From Sedimentibacter saalensis (GTDB taxonomy: Bacteria; Bacillota; Clostridia; Tissierellales; Sedimentibacteraceae): a DNA stretch of 64,000 nucleotides. Positions 44,349 through 53,001 of this stretch are shown here, one piece after another. The notes under the pieces were generated by a model. It saw only the letters and a list, made by a program, of their open reading frames with translations. It had not been told where the DNA came from and searched no databases. The stretch lies in the NCBI RefSeq assembly GCF_007830175.1, contig NZ_VLKH01000007.1:1-64000 (forward strand), read 5' to 3'. Numbering within the stretch: the stretch's first letter is position 1; each line of letters begins with the position of its first letter. Made by a program: the position numbers and the translations under genes.

Positions 44349-46075
44349 TGAAAAAGCGAATGTTCCTCATGATCACACTTATTTCAGTTGCTGCCTCTCT
44401 TTTAGCCTGCATATTGACATCATTTGTATACTATGGGTTTTATTCAGAAGATGCCAAAAATCAAATTAAGACTATAACTGAACTTTCAAGGGAGCCTGAA
44501 AAGTGGGGTGATGAAGAATCAGTGAAGTCATCTGTCAACAATATTTTAAAATCTGTTGATTACACCATGCGCTTTACCATAGTCGACAAAAGCGGAGTTG
44601 TTGTATATGACAATTGGGCAAGTGGTGAAACCCTGGATAACCATGGAAACAGGCCTGAAATAAAAAATGCATTTGCATACGGCTATGGAGATGATACAAG
44701 GTATTCAAACACAATATCGTCAGATATGTATTATTTTGCTGTAAAATTAAATGATAATAGAGTACTTCGCATATCGAGGGAAATAAAAAGCATCAATTCA
44801 GTATTCGCAGGTGTAATTCCATTGCTTGCGGTACTTTTTGTTATGCTTTTTGCTGTTGTATATGCATGTGCCAATGAATTTACAAAAAAAATTCTCAAAC
44901 CTGTCAATGAGATGACATCAGCTCTGGACGATATGCTGGAAGGAAACAACGTTCAAGAAATAAAAATATATGATGAGTTCAGGCCTCTTTCTCATAAAAT
45001 TAAAGACCAGAAAATAAAAATCAGCGAATATGTTGATGAATTAAGACATGAAAGGGACACAATAGGGATTATAACTGAAAATATGAAGGAAGGCTTCATA
45101 CTCATAAACCGCCATAAAAACATACTATCCATAAATCAAAGCGGAAAAAACATGATGAGAAACTACAATTTCAACCTGCAGGGAAGCAGGAACATACTTG
45201 AGCTTACAAGAAACGCAGAAATCATTGAAAATATTGATACAGCCATCAGGGAAAACACGCATTTGACATTTGACATGGATACGGGAAAAAACTTTTACAG
45301 GTATTATTTCAGTCCTGTTAAGGAACAGTCAGAAAGTATGGTTACAGGTCTATTAATACTCATTGAAGATGTAACATTTCAGAAGAAGGCAGAAATCATG
45401 CGCAGTGAATTTTCAGCAAATGTATCTCATGAACTGAAAACCCCTCTCACAACAATGATTGGCTTTGCTGAAATGATAAAGGAAGGGTTAATAACCGATT
45501 CAGACAGCATTAAAAAATATTGCGGTATGATACACAAGGAAGGGCTGAGGCTTATTTCCCTCATAGAGGATATTATAAGGCTTTCAAAAATTGAAGAAGG
45601 AATAGACGGGTACGAATACAATGAGGTAAATCTCAAGGAAACAGCTGAGGAAGTGGTGAACTTATTAAGGCACAAGGCAGAAGACAACAATGTCACTTTG
45701 ACATTGAAGTCCGAAAAAGTGATTATGGAAGCCAACAAAAATTATATAAGCGAGCTTTTGTACAATCTTGTGGACAACGGAATAAAGTATAACAAAAAAG
45801 GTGGAAAAGTTGATGTGGAAATATTTAAAAGAGGTGTTTTCATAAACATAGTGGTTAAAGACACGGGAACAGGAATTCCTGAAGAACACCAGCTACGTGT
45901 ATTTGAACGTTTTTACAGGGTTGATAAAAGCAGGTCCAAAGAAACCGGAGGAACAGGTCTTGGATTGTCCATTGTGAAGCATATAGCTGAGCTTTATGAC
46001 GGAGCAATTGATTTGAAGAGCTGGGAAAATGTGGGAACTCAAATCACTGTGCAATTTCCCTCAAAAGAGGTATAA
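44348..46075 (+). CDS. phoR: Sensor histidine kinase, PhoR type
   Basis: A 575-residue membrane kinase: N-terminal membrane segment (MFLMITLISVAASLLACILTSFVYY), an extracytoplasmic region of about 115 residues, a second membrane segment (AGVIPLLAVLFVMLFAVVY), a HAMP-like linker, a PAS domain (about 235-345), HisKA with NVSHELKTPLTTMIGF, and HATPase with DNGIKYNKKGGK, DTGTGIPE and GGTGLGLSIVKHI. I start at ATG 44348, overlapping the regulator stop (TGATG) after GGAGG; GTG 44345 is the alternative. Partner of the adjacent regulator. Confidence 0.92.
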   Translation: MKKRMFLMITLISVAASLLACILTSFVYYGFYSEDAKNQIKTITELSREPEKWGDEESVKSSVNNILKSVDYTMRFTIVDKSGVVVYDNWASGETLDNHGNRPEIKNAFAYGYGDDTRYSNTISSDMYYFAVKLNDNRVLRISREIKSINSVFAGVIPLLAVLFVMLFAVVYACANEFTKKILKPVNEMTSALDDMLEGNNVQEIKIYDEFRPLSHKIKDQKIKISEYVDELRHERDTIGIITENMKEGFILINRHKNILSINQSGKNMMRNYNFNLQGSRNILELTRNAEIIENIDTAIRENTHLTFDMDTGKNFYRYYFSPVKEQSESMVTGLLILIEDVTFQKKAEIMRSEFSANVSHELKTPLTTMIGFAEMIKEGLITDSDSIKKYCGMIHKEGLRLISLIEDIIRLSKIEEGIDGYEYNEVNLKETAEEVVNLLRHKAEDNNVTLTLKSEKVIMEANKNYISELLYNLVDNGIKYNKKGGKVDVEIFKRGVFINIVVKDTGTGIPEEHQLRVFERFYRVDKSRSKETGGTGLGLSIVKHIAELYDGAIDLKSWENVGTQITVQFPSKEV

Positions 46076-46093
46076 TATAGATGAGGTGAATAT

Positions 46094-47767
46094 ATGAATA
46101 AAATACTTAGAATAAATATGAAGACCAAGGAAATCGTGTATGAATCCCCAAAAGATGAATATTTGAAAACCGGAGGCAGAGGACTCATTGCAAAAATAAT
46201 GCTTGCTGAAGTGAATCCCACATGTGATCCCTTGGGAAGTGAAAACAAGCTGATTATTGCCAATGGAATGCTTACAGGAACAAATGTGTCAAGCGCCAAC
46301 AGAATAAGCATAGGAGCAAAGAGCCCCCTTACAGGCGGCATCAAGGAAAGCAACGGCGGAGGAATAACAGCCATGTGGCTTGCCCAGCTGGGTTTAAAGG
46401 CCTTGATAGTTGAAGACATGCCTGAAGATGACAATTGGTACTATATCAAAATAGACAAAAATGGATGTACTCTGGAACCTGCAAATGAATATGCAGGAAT
46501 GGGCACGTTTGAATACTGCGAAAAAATGATTGAAAAATATCCCGACTGTGCTGTGACATGCATTGGACCTGCAGGAGAAAATTTGTATCATTCTGCCGGA
46601 ATAGCAACCATGGACAAGGAAAAGAAGCCAAACAGATACAGCGGCCGAGGCGGACTGGGAGCTGTAATGGGTTCTAAAAAAATCAAGGGAATAGTTGCTG
46701 CAGAAAAGGGTTCTGTAACAATCGCGGACAAAGAGAAATTTTCAGAGGCATTTAAAGCATATACTAAAATTATCATGGATGCTCCAAGTTCTGCAAACTA
46801 CAGGACATTGGGTACTGCATCAACAGTGAGGGTTACAAACGACCTCACAGGTCTTCCTACAAGAAACTTCAGGGGAGAAAAATTTGAACATGCTGACAAA
46901 ATTTCAGGAGAAAGCCTCTATGAGTTTATAAAGCAGCGAGGAGGAGAAGGCAAAACAACTCATGCCTGCATGCCAGGATGTGTTATTCAGTGCTCAAATG
47001 TTGTTCCGGACAAGGACGGCAAGACAATTGTTTCTCCACTTGAATACGAAACAATAGGTTTAATGGGATCAAACCTTGGTATTGGAGATTTTGATGCAAT
47101 AGCAAAATTAAATGCAATGTGCAATGATTTCGGTATAGATACCATCGAAGTTGGTGCCGCCATGGGAGTAGCCATGGAAGCCGGTGAAGGACAATTCGGC
47201 GATGCTTCTTCTGCATTTAAGATGATGGATGAAATAATAAATGGAACAGTATTTGGAAAGGTTTTAGCCTGTGGGGCAACTATAACCGGAAAAGTTCTCG
47301 GAGTATCACATGTTCCGGCAGTTAACGGCCAGGCCATGCCTGCATATGATCCAAGAGCAATAAAGGGCATGGGTGCCACATTTGCCACATCTCCAATGGG
47401 TGCAGACCACACATATGGCCCGGTTATAAAGACTGACAAGGGATGGGCTGAAGCCAGCAAGGGCTCACAAATGTTCATGGCCATTTTAGACAGCCTCGGA
47501 ATATGCATGTTCACAAGAGCAGCAATAGCCAATGAAAAGCAGCTTCTTGTGGATCTGGTAAACGGATTTACAGGATATGATCTTGATGTTGACTGGCTGG
47601 AAAAGGTCAGCACGGAAACAATCAAAGACGAGTTAAGGTTCAACGAACTTGCAGGTTTCACAAAAGAAAATTACCGCATGCCTGAATCATTCATGAAGAC
47701 AGAAATAAAAAGCACAGGCGATGTGTTTGATTTGACTGAAGAAGAGCTTGATGAATTAAGATTATGA
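46094..47767 (+). CDS. Second aldehyde ferredoxin oxidoreductase-family protein
   Basis: A 557-residue tungsten/molybdenum-pterin family enzyme, shorter than and divergent from the one at 7.5 kb. It keeps TGGRGLIAKIML, the IGAKSPLTGGIKESN block and QAMPAYDPRAIKG. The iron-sulfur motif is CMPGCVIQC (Cys292, Cys296, Cys300), a CX3CX3C spacing instead of CX2CX3C; a late Cys sits in LGICMFTRA. GAGGTGA precedes the ATG only 18 bases after phoR with no terminator between, so it may be co-transcribed with the phosphate genes. The substrate is unknown. Confidence 0.88.
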   Translation: MNKILRINMKTKEIVYESPKDEYLKTGGRGLIAKIMLAEVNPTCDPLGSENKLIIANGMLTGTNVSSANRISIGAKSPLTGGIKESNGGGITAMWLAQLGLKALIVEDMPEDDNWYYIKIDKNGCTLEPANEYAGMGTFEYCEKMIEKYPDCAVTCIGPAGENLYHSAGIATMDKEKKPNRYSGRGGLGAVMGSKKIKGIVAAEKGSVTIADKEKFSEAFKAYTKIIMDAPSSANYRTLGTASTVRVTNDLTGLPTRNFRGEKFEHADKISGESLYEFIKQRGGEGKTTHACMPGCVIQCSNVVPDKDGKTIVSPLEYETIGLMGSNLGIGDFDAIAKLNAMCNDFGIDTIEVGAAMGVAMEAGEGQFGDASSAFKMMDEIINGTVFGKVLACGATITGKVLGVSHVPAVNGQAMPAYDPRAIKGMGATFATSPMGADHTYGPVIKTDKGWAEASKGSQMFMAILDSLGICMFTRAAIANEKQLLVDLVNGFTGYDLDVDWLEKVSTETIKDELRFNELAGFTKENYRMPESFMKTEIKSTGDVFDLTEEELDELRL

Positions 47768-47973
47768 TTAAAGTTATTATTGCTGTTGATGAAAATCAAA
47801 AAACATTCCAGACTAATTTTAAAGACATGACAATTCTTGAGCTTGCAGATGAACTTGGAATTCACAAAAACACTATAGGGGCAGTCCTTGTGGATGGAGT
47901 TCCTAAAAAACTTCATGAAAAGATAAGAGATAACACTGAAATATATGTATTGCCGATCCTAAGCGGAGGCTAA
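47764..47973 (+). CDS. MoaD/ThiS-like protein paired with the second oxidoreductase
   Basis: A 69-residue ubiquitin-fold sulfur carrier ending in LPILSGG, the diglycine tail needed for thiocarboxylation. The ATG overlaps the TGA of the oxidoreductase by 4 bases, so translation is coupled. This repeats the arrangement at 7.2-9.3 kb, supporting a dedicated cofactor partner for each enzyme. Confidence 0.8.
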   Translation: MIKVIIAVDENQKTFQTNFKDMTILELADELGIHKNTIGAVLVDGVPKKLHEKIRDNTEIYVLPILSGG

Positions 47974-47997
47974 GTTAATAAACCAATTTTCCAAAAT

Positions 47998-48074
47998 TGT
48001 AGGGGCGGATCTTGTGTCCGCCCGTTTTGTTTAATCAATTATTTTGATATATTCAGGGGGACATAGGTCCCCCT
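47998..48074. repeat. Dispersed paired-hairpin repeat, copy 2 (inverted orientation)
   Basis: GGGCGGAT (48003-48010)/GTCCGCCC (48016-48023), an AT-rich spacer, then GGGGGAC (48056-48062)/GTCCCCC (to 48073). Same two-hairpin plan as copy 1 at the window start, read from the opposite strand. Confidence 0.7.
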
Positions 48075-48079
48075 AGCGG

Positions 48080-48100
48080 AGTTGCGGAGCAACTTTTTTA
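48080..48100 (+). terminator. Terminator after the second oxidoreductase operon
   Basis: AGTTGC, loop GGA, GCAACT, then T run. Confidence 0.75.
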
Positions 48101-48161
48101 TTGTATTTAACCTAAAAATAAAATATAATTAATGTAATTTTAATAAATGAGGGTTAAAATT

Positions 48162-49340
48162 ATGTGTGATATGGAAAATATAAGTGAAGAACTAATCAAC
48201 ATAAGAAGAGAATTTCATAAAGATCCCGAGCTGGGCGGATATGAATTTAAAACAATGGATAGAATATGCAGTTACCTTGATTCGTGGGGAATCGAATACA
48301 AAAAAGGCATTGCACAAACCGGAGTGTGTGCCATAGTACGAGGAAAAAATCGTTCAGGAGAAAAAAATATATGTGTTGGAGTAAGGGCTGACATAGATGC
48401 TCTTCCCTTAAAAGAAGAAGCAGACGTGGATTTTAAATCATTGAATGATGGAGCAATGCATGCATGCGGACACGATGCGCACACTGCAATAGCCCTTGGA
48501 ACAGCAAAAGTGATAAAATCAATGGAAGACACGCTAAAGGGAGATGTGAAGTTTTTCTTTCAGCCAGCGGAAGAAACTACCGGCGGAGCCGAAAGGATGA
48601 TCAGTGAAGGTGTCTTGAAAAATCCTGATGTTGATTATGTGCTTGGACTACATGTGGATACTGGAATAAATACAGGCACTGTGAAACTGAAATACGGAAA
48701 AATGATGGCTTCTTCAGATGAAATAACAATAAGGGTAAGTGGAAAATCAACTCACGGAGCTCATCCTGACAAAGGTGTTGATCCTCTTGTGATTGCTGCA
48801 AATCTTATTATGTCGCTGCAGTCTCTTGTAAGCAGGAACATTTCACCGCTGAACCAAGCTGTGTTTACCCTTGGAACCATCCATGGAGGAACAAGAGGAA
48901 ATATAATTCCCGATGAGGTGGAAATGACCGGAATATTAAGAACTCTTGATCCGGAAACAAGAAGCTTCATGAAAAAACGAATAGGTGAAATGGTTGAAAA
49001 TGTGCCAAAGGCTTACGGCGGAGAAGGAAAATTGTTCATAAGGGAAAGCTACATGGCTCTCATTAACAGCGATGAGGCAGTTGACAGTGTAAGGAGCGTT
49101 GCAGAAAAAATTCTTGGCGAAAACAATATTTTAATAAGCCATGAGCCTGACATGGGAACAGAGGACTTTTCATATTTTGCAGCAAACGTGAAATCATGTT
49201 TCTTCAACTTAGGCTGCAGGAATGAAGAAATAGGTGCTGTGTACCCAATCCATTCAAACAGGTTTAAGATTGATGAAAATTGCCTTGCAACAGGAGTGCA
49301 GCTCCAGGTTGAAAATGTACTGAAGCTTCTGGAAAGTTAA
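48162..49340 (+). CDS. M20-family amidohydrolase (N-acyl amino acid / hippurate hydrolase-like)
   Basis: A 392-residue zinc metallohydrolase that removes acyl groups from amino acids or related amides. The metal ligands and catalytic residues are in ACGHDAHTAIALG, FFQPAEETTGGAERMI and LGLHVDTG, with the late DMGTEDFSYFA. The lid domain is at about residues 185-295 (KSTHGAHPDKGVDPLVIAA). I start at ATG 48162, 8 bases after GAGGG, rather than the leaderless ATG at 48147. The natural substrate is not evident. Confidence 0.9.
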   Translation: MCDMENISEELINIRREFHKDPELGGYEFKTMDRICSYLDSWGIEYKKGIAQTGVCAIVRGKNRSGEKNICVGVRADIDALPLKEEADVDFKSLNDGAMHACGHDAHTAIALGTAKVIKSMEDTLKGDVKFFFQPAEETTGGAERMISEGVLKNPDVDYVLGLHVDTGINTGTVKLKYGKMMASSDEITIRVSGKSTHGAHPDKGVDPLVIAANLIMSLQSLVSRNISPLNQAVFTLGTIHGGTRGNIIPDEVEMTGILRTLDPETRSFMKKRIGEMVENVPKAYGGEGKLFIRESYMALINSDEAVDSVRSVAEKILGENNILISHEPDMGTEDFSYFAANVKSCFFNLGCRNEEIGAVYPIHSNRFKIDENCLATGVQLQVENVLKLLES

Positions 49341-49396
49341 ATTTATATTGATTAAACCAATCAGTGTTGTTACAATAAAAAAGAAATGAGTAGATT

Positions 49397-50218
49397 ATGT
49401 TTGGATACGTTACAATAAACAAAATGGAGCTTAAGTTCAAGGAATATTACAGCTACAGAGGCTATTACTGCGGACTGTGCAAGTGCCTTAAGACAGAGTA
49501 CAGCAATTTGTCAAGGTTCACACTGAATTATGACATGACATTCCTGATACTTCTTCTAAGCTCATTGTATGAGCCGGAAAACAAGTCGTACAATGAAAGG
49601 TGCATGGTTCATCCCACAAAGAAACAACTGGTAATACAAAATGAAATAACAGAATATGCTGCTTCCATGAACATTATGCTTTCGTATTACAACATGATTG
49701 ACAACTGGAACGATGAACGCGACGTGAAAAGTCTTGCTGTATGCAAAGCACTTGAAAAAGATTTCAGGAAAGCTTCCTTAAAATACAGTGAGAAGGCAGA
49801 AAAAATCAAAGAAAGGCTTCAGAATATTTCTAAGCTTGAAAAGGAAAATACACGTGATGTTGATGCTGTGTCCAATGAATTCGGACATCTAATGGAAGAA
49901 ATTTTTTTGTATAAACGTGATGAATGGGAAAAGATATTAAGAAAAGTAGGCTTTTATGCAGGCAAGTATATTTATTTCCTGGATGCTTACGAAGACATGG
50001 AAAAAGATGAAAAAAGTGGATCCTACAATCCCTTTAACAACCTTGAAATTGAAGACAAAAAAGATTATGCAAGAGAACTTTCCATGCTGAACTTGTCATT
50101 TTTGAGCAATGAAATAGAAAAACTGCCCTTGGAACAAGACAAGGGAATAATAGACAATATAATATATTCAGGAATATTGAACAAAATCAATAATGTTGAT
50201 AAGGAGAAAATTAAATGA
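49397..50218 (+). CDS. DUF5685 family protein
   Basis: A 273-residue helical protein recognised by its N-terminal [32 protein letters not shown], where the paired cysteines of YYCGLCKCL may bind a metal. Later segments ([41 protein letters not shown]) hold conserved Asp residues, a layout reminiscent of helical prenyl-synthase-like folds, although that comparison is only mine. No function is established. It overlaps the DnaJ gene by 4 bases and forms a three-gene unit with it and a membrane protein. Confidence 0.8.
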   Translation: MFGYVTINKMELKFKEYYSYRGYYCGLCKCLKTEYSNLSRFTLNYDMTFLILLLSSLYEPENKSYNERCMVHPTKKQLVIQNEITEYAASMNIMLSYYNMIDNWNDERDVKSLAVCKALEKDFRKASLKYSEKAEKIKERLQNISKLEKENTRDVDAVSNEFGHLMEEIFLYKRDEWEKILRKVGFYAGKYIYFLDAYEDMEKDEKSGSYNPFNNLEIEDKKDYARELSMLNLSFLSNEIEKLPLEQDKGIIDNIIYSGILNKINNVDKEKIK

Positions 50219-50817
50219 AAGACCCATATGAAGTGCTTGGTTTGAGCCGAGGCGCATCAAAGGATGAAGTAAAAAGCGCCTATAGGAAGCTTGCAAAAAA
50301 GTACCACCCGGACATGAACGAAAACAACCCTCTTAAGGATCTGGCAGAGGAAAAGTTCAAGGAAATACAATGGGCGTATGATGAAATAATGAACGGCACA
50401 GCTTCAAGCACAAATTACAGCTCAGGTTCAAGTTATTCAAGCGGTTCTTACGGAAGCGGAAACTTGTTCAGTGTAAGACAGCAGATACAGACAGGAAGGT
50501 TTCAGGAGGCTTTAAGAGCACTCAACAGCATGACAGACAGAAATGCTGAATGGAACTACCTCATGGGAGTTTGTTATGTTAATATAGGTTCTATGGGACA
50601 GGGAATGCAGTTTGTGCAAAGAGCAGCAAACATGGATCCTGCCAACACGGAGTACAGAAACTTTTTAAATCAGATATTAAATATGCAGCGTTCATACCAG
50701 CAAAGAGCATATAGCTATGGAGGAAGAGGATCAAGTTCTGCCGACTGCTGTACACAGCTTATATGTGCTGATTGTTTGTGTGAATGTTTGGGAGGAGACT
50801 TGATCTCATGCTGCTAA
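50215..50817 (+). CDS. DnaJ-domain protein with cysteine-rich tail
   Basis: A 200-residue J-domain protein. Residues 1-65 are a complete J domain with the HPD motif ([16 protein letters not shown]). A Ser/Gly/Tyr-rich linker follows, then a TPR-like segment ([32 protein letters not shown]). The tail holds eight cysteines in the last 25 residues ([19 protein letters not shown]...CC), which may bind metal or a membrane. It would stimulate an Hsp70, but it lacks the G/F and zinc domains of DnaJ itself. Coupled to the DUF5685 gene upstream. Confidence 0.87.
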   Translation: MKDPYEVLGLSRGASKDEVKSAYRKLAKKYHPDMNENNPLKDLAEEKFKEIQWAYDEIMNGTASSTNYSSGSSYSSGSYGSGNLFSVRQQIQTGRFQEALRALNSMTDRNAEWNYLMGVCYVNIGSMGQGMQFVQRAANMDPANTEYRNFLNQILNMQRSYQQRAYSYGGRGSSSADCCTQLICADCLCECLGGDLISCC

Positions 50818-51311
50818 AAAGCAAAGATACGGCCTATTTAGGAGTTCTTTTGGGATTAAATCAGATTTTTGTAATACTTTCATCAGTGATAGAAACAAAT
50901 ACAATAATTCTTTTTGCAGCTGCAGCCTTGGTTGTGGGAATTGTTGTTGTTGAGTTCGGAGGCAAAAGCGCCTTTGTTTTTTACGCTGCTTCATGTATGC
51001 TGGGATTTTTTCTGACCTTCAACAAGGTTGAAATAATAACTTATATAATGTTTTTCGGACTTTACAGCATTGCTAAGCATATATTTGAAGCATTTATAAA
51101 AAACAAGAAAATTCAGTACGCGGCAAAGCTGGTGTTCTTCAATATTTCACTTGCTGCCATGTATTTTACAGTACGACTGTTCATATCATTCAACTTGTAC
51201 TGGTGGATGCTAGCAGCAGCACAGGCGGCGTTCTTAATTTACGACTATGCATTTACCGTTTTTATCAACCAGTACATCGAAAAGGTTAAACCTAAAATCA
51301 AAAGAAATTGA
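50808..51311 (+). CDS. Small integral membrane protein, unknown function
   Basis: A 167-residue protein with about five or six hydrophobic segments ([96 protein letters not shown]) and a basic tail [12 protein letters not shown] 50808 follows GGGAGGAG by 11 bases and overlaps the dnaJ-like gene by 10 bases. No family is recognised by eye. Co-translation suggests it works with the J-domain protein, perhaps as its membrane anchor. Confidence 0.7.
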   Translation: MLLKSKDTAYLGVLLGLNQIFVILSSVIETNTIILFAAAALVVGIVVVEFGGKSAFVFYAASCMLGFFLTFNKVEIITYIMFFGLYSIAKHIFEAFIKNKKIQYAAKLVFFNISLAAMYFTVRLFISFNLYWWMLAAAQAAFLIYDYAFTVFINQYIEKVKPKIKRN

Positions 51312-51312
51312 T

Positions 51313-51365
51313 ATAATTAAGAATTAAGAACTAATGCAATGAAGCGTTAAGAATTAAGAATGAAG
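51313..51365 (+). repeat. Heptamer repeat, left copy
   Basis: Units AATTAAG, AATTAAG, AACTAAT... and GTTAAGAATTAAGAATGAAG lie between the stop of the membrane protein gene and a terminator. Inverted counterpart at 51446-51490. Confidence 0.55.
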
Positions 51366-51373
51366 AATTCAGG

Positions 51374-51405
51374 AAGGCATTGTGCAGAGCACAATGCCTG
51401 TTTTA
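51374..51405 (+). terminator. Terminator of the DUF5685-dnaJ operon
   Basis: AGGCATTGTGC and GCACAATGCCT with loop AGA, followed by GTTTTATT. Confidence 0.85.
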
Positions 51406-51418
51406 TTATATAAAAATA

Positions 51419-51445
51419 AGGATTTGTGCACGCACAAATCCTTTC
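51419..51445 (-). terminator. Terminator of purA
   Basis: AAGGATTTGTG and CACAAATCCTT around CACG, in the gap between convergent operons. Confidence 0.75.
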
Positions 51446-51490
51446 ATTTAATTCTTCACTCTTCACTCTTAATTCTTAATTCTTAATTAT
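51446..51490 (-). repeat. Heptamer repeat, purA side
   Basis: Read on the minus strand from the purA stop: AATTAAG, AATTAAG, AATTAAG, AGTGAAG, AGTGAAG, AATTAA. It leads directly into the purA terminator. Confidence 0.6.
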
Positions 51491-51492
51491 AA

Positions 51493-52770
51493 TTACTTGC
51501 TCATTACAAGGTAATCTTCTCTTTCAGCGCCTACAGAAACATATTTAATATAGCAGCCTACCTCTTTTTCAAGATATTTAATGTAATCATAAGCTTCCTT
51601 AGGAAGATCTGATTCTTTTCTGCACTTGCTTATGTCGCATTTCCAACCTTCTTTATATTCAATGACAGGTTTTGCAACTGCAAGTTCTTCTCCTGTTGGG
51701 AAGTCTTTTGTTATTTTGCCGTTTACGTCGTATGCAACAACAACAGGAACTTTATCCATGTAGGACATAACGTCGAGTTTTGTGAGTGCAAGTTCGTCAG
51801 CACCCTGAACGCTTACGCCGTACTTAGAAGCAACAATGTCAAATGGGCCCACTCTTCTTGGTCTTCCTGTGGCAGCGCCGTATTCACCGCCTGCTTCTCT
51901 TAAATCTTCAGCTTCTTTGCCGAACATTTCGCAAGTGAAAGGTCCTTCGCCAACACATGAAGAATAAGCTTTCATTATTCCAAGAGTGTTGTCTAATTTT
52001 TTTCCCGGTATTCCAGAGCCTATAGGGGCATATGCTGCAATTGTTGATGATGAAGATGTGTATGGATATATACCGAAGTCTATGTCTCGAAGTGCTCCAA
52101 GCTGTGCTTCAAACATTATTTTTTTGTTTTGTTTTACAGCTTCATTCAGGAACAATCCAACATCACATATGTAATCTTTCAGTTCTTCAGAATATTTTAT
52201 GAGCCAGTCATACATGTCCTGAGGGTCAAATTCAACTGATTTGTATCCTCCGGCAATAAGCAGGTTTTTCCATTCAACAATGTGCTCAAGTCTTTCTTTT
52301 AAAGCTTCCTTGTTTGAAAGGTCTCCCATTCGTATTCCCTTTTTAAGGTATTTATCTCCGTATACAGGAGCTATGCCTCTTCTTGTGGAGCCAAATTTCA
52401 TGTCTTTAAGTCTTTCTTCTTCAAGTACATCCTGTTTAACATGGTATGGCAGACAAATAATGGCTTTGTCGCTTATTTTTAAGTTTTCAGGCGTTATTTT
52501 AATGCCTGCTTTTCTCAAACTAGATAATTCTTTATGAAGATGTTCTATGTCAATGACCATTCCATTGCCCATTACATTTACTACATCAGATCTCAATATG
52601 CCTGAAGGGAGCAGGTTCAAAATAAATTTGCCGGATTCGTTAATAACAGTGTGGCCTGCATTGTTTCCGCCTTGATAGCGGCATACAACATCATAATCTG
52701 CGGCCATTAAATCAACCATTCTTCCTTTTCCTTCGTCTCCCCAATTAATTCCAACTATAGCAGTTAGCAT
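51493..52770 (-). CDS. purA: Adenylosuccinate synthetase
   Basis: A 425-residue GTP-dependent enzyme joining IMP and aspartate, the first committed step to AMP. The P-loop GINWGDEGKGRMVD, GGNNAGHTV, GSTRRGIAPVYGDK, and the late TGRPRRVGPFD and LTKLDVMSYMD are all typical. ATG 52770 follows AAGGAGG and starts MLTAIVGINWGDEGKG; a longer in-frame start is in the promoter region. Monocistronic. Confidence 0.96.
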   Translation of the reverse strand: MLTAIVGINWGDEGKGRMVDLMAADYDVVCRYQGGNNAGHTVINESGKFILNLLPSGILRSDVVNVMGNGMVIDIEHLHKELSSLRKAGIKITPENLKISDKAIICLPYHVKQDVLEEERLKDMKFGSTRRGIAPVYGDKYLKKGIRMGDLSNKEALKERLEHIVEWKNLLIAGGYKSVEFDPQDMYDWLIKYSEELKDYICDVGLFLNEAVKQNKKIMFEAQLGALRDIDFGIYPYTSSSSTIAAYAPIGSGIPGKKLDNTLGIMKAYSSCVGEGPFTCEMFGKEAEDLREAGGEYGAATGRPRRVGPFDIVASKYGVSVQGADELALTKLDVMSYMDKVPVVVAYDVNGKITKDFPTGEELAVAKPVIEYKEGWKCDISKCRKESDLPKEAYDYIKYLEKEVGCYIKYVSVGAEREDYLVMSK

Positions 52771-52798
52771 AATTGCCTCCTTATGTTTTGATAAAAGA

Positions 52799-52827
52799 AT
52801 TATATATTTTGTAAATATTAAAGTCAA
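52799..52827 (-). promoter_or_regulatory. purA promoter
   Basis: On the minus strand TTGACT (52827-52822), a 17-base spacer and TATAAT (52804-52799). Confidence 0.75.
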
Positions 52828-52899
52828 GGAATAATTTATATGCTGTAAAATCTGTTAAAAATTACATGCAGGTAAAAGTGTGATTGACTTCAATGATTG

Positions 52900-52928
52900 T
52901 TGATTAAGGTTGAATTGTATGTTAAAAT
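52900..52928 (+). promoter_or_regulatory. Promoter of the DUF4015 lipoprotein gene
   Basis: TTGATT (52900-52905), a 17-base spacer and TAAAAT (52923-52928). Confidence 0.5.
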
Positions 52929-53001
52929 TAGACATGCATTATAGAATGTAACAAGCATTAATTGGGGTGTATAACCTCCAATGCAAAAATTAGGAGGCTT
53001 T

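Noticed and set aside
46987..47661. 224-residue minus-strand frame
   Set aside because: Antisense shadow of the second oxidoreductase, with no ribosome site and composition typical of a reversed gene.
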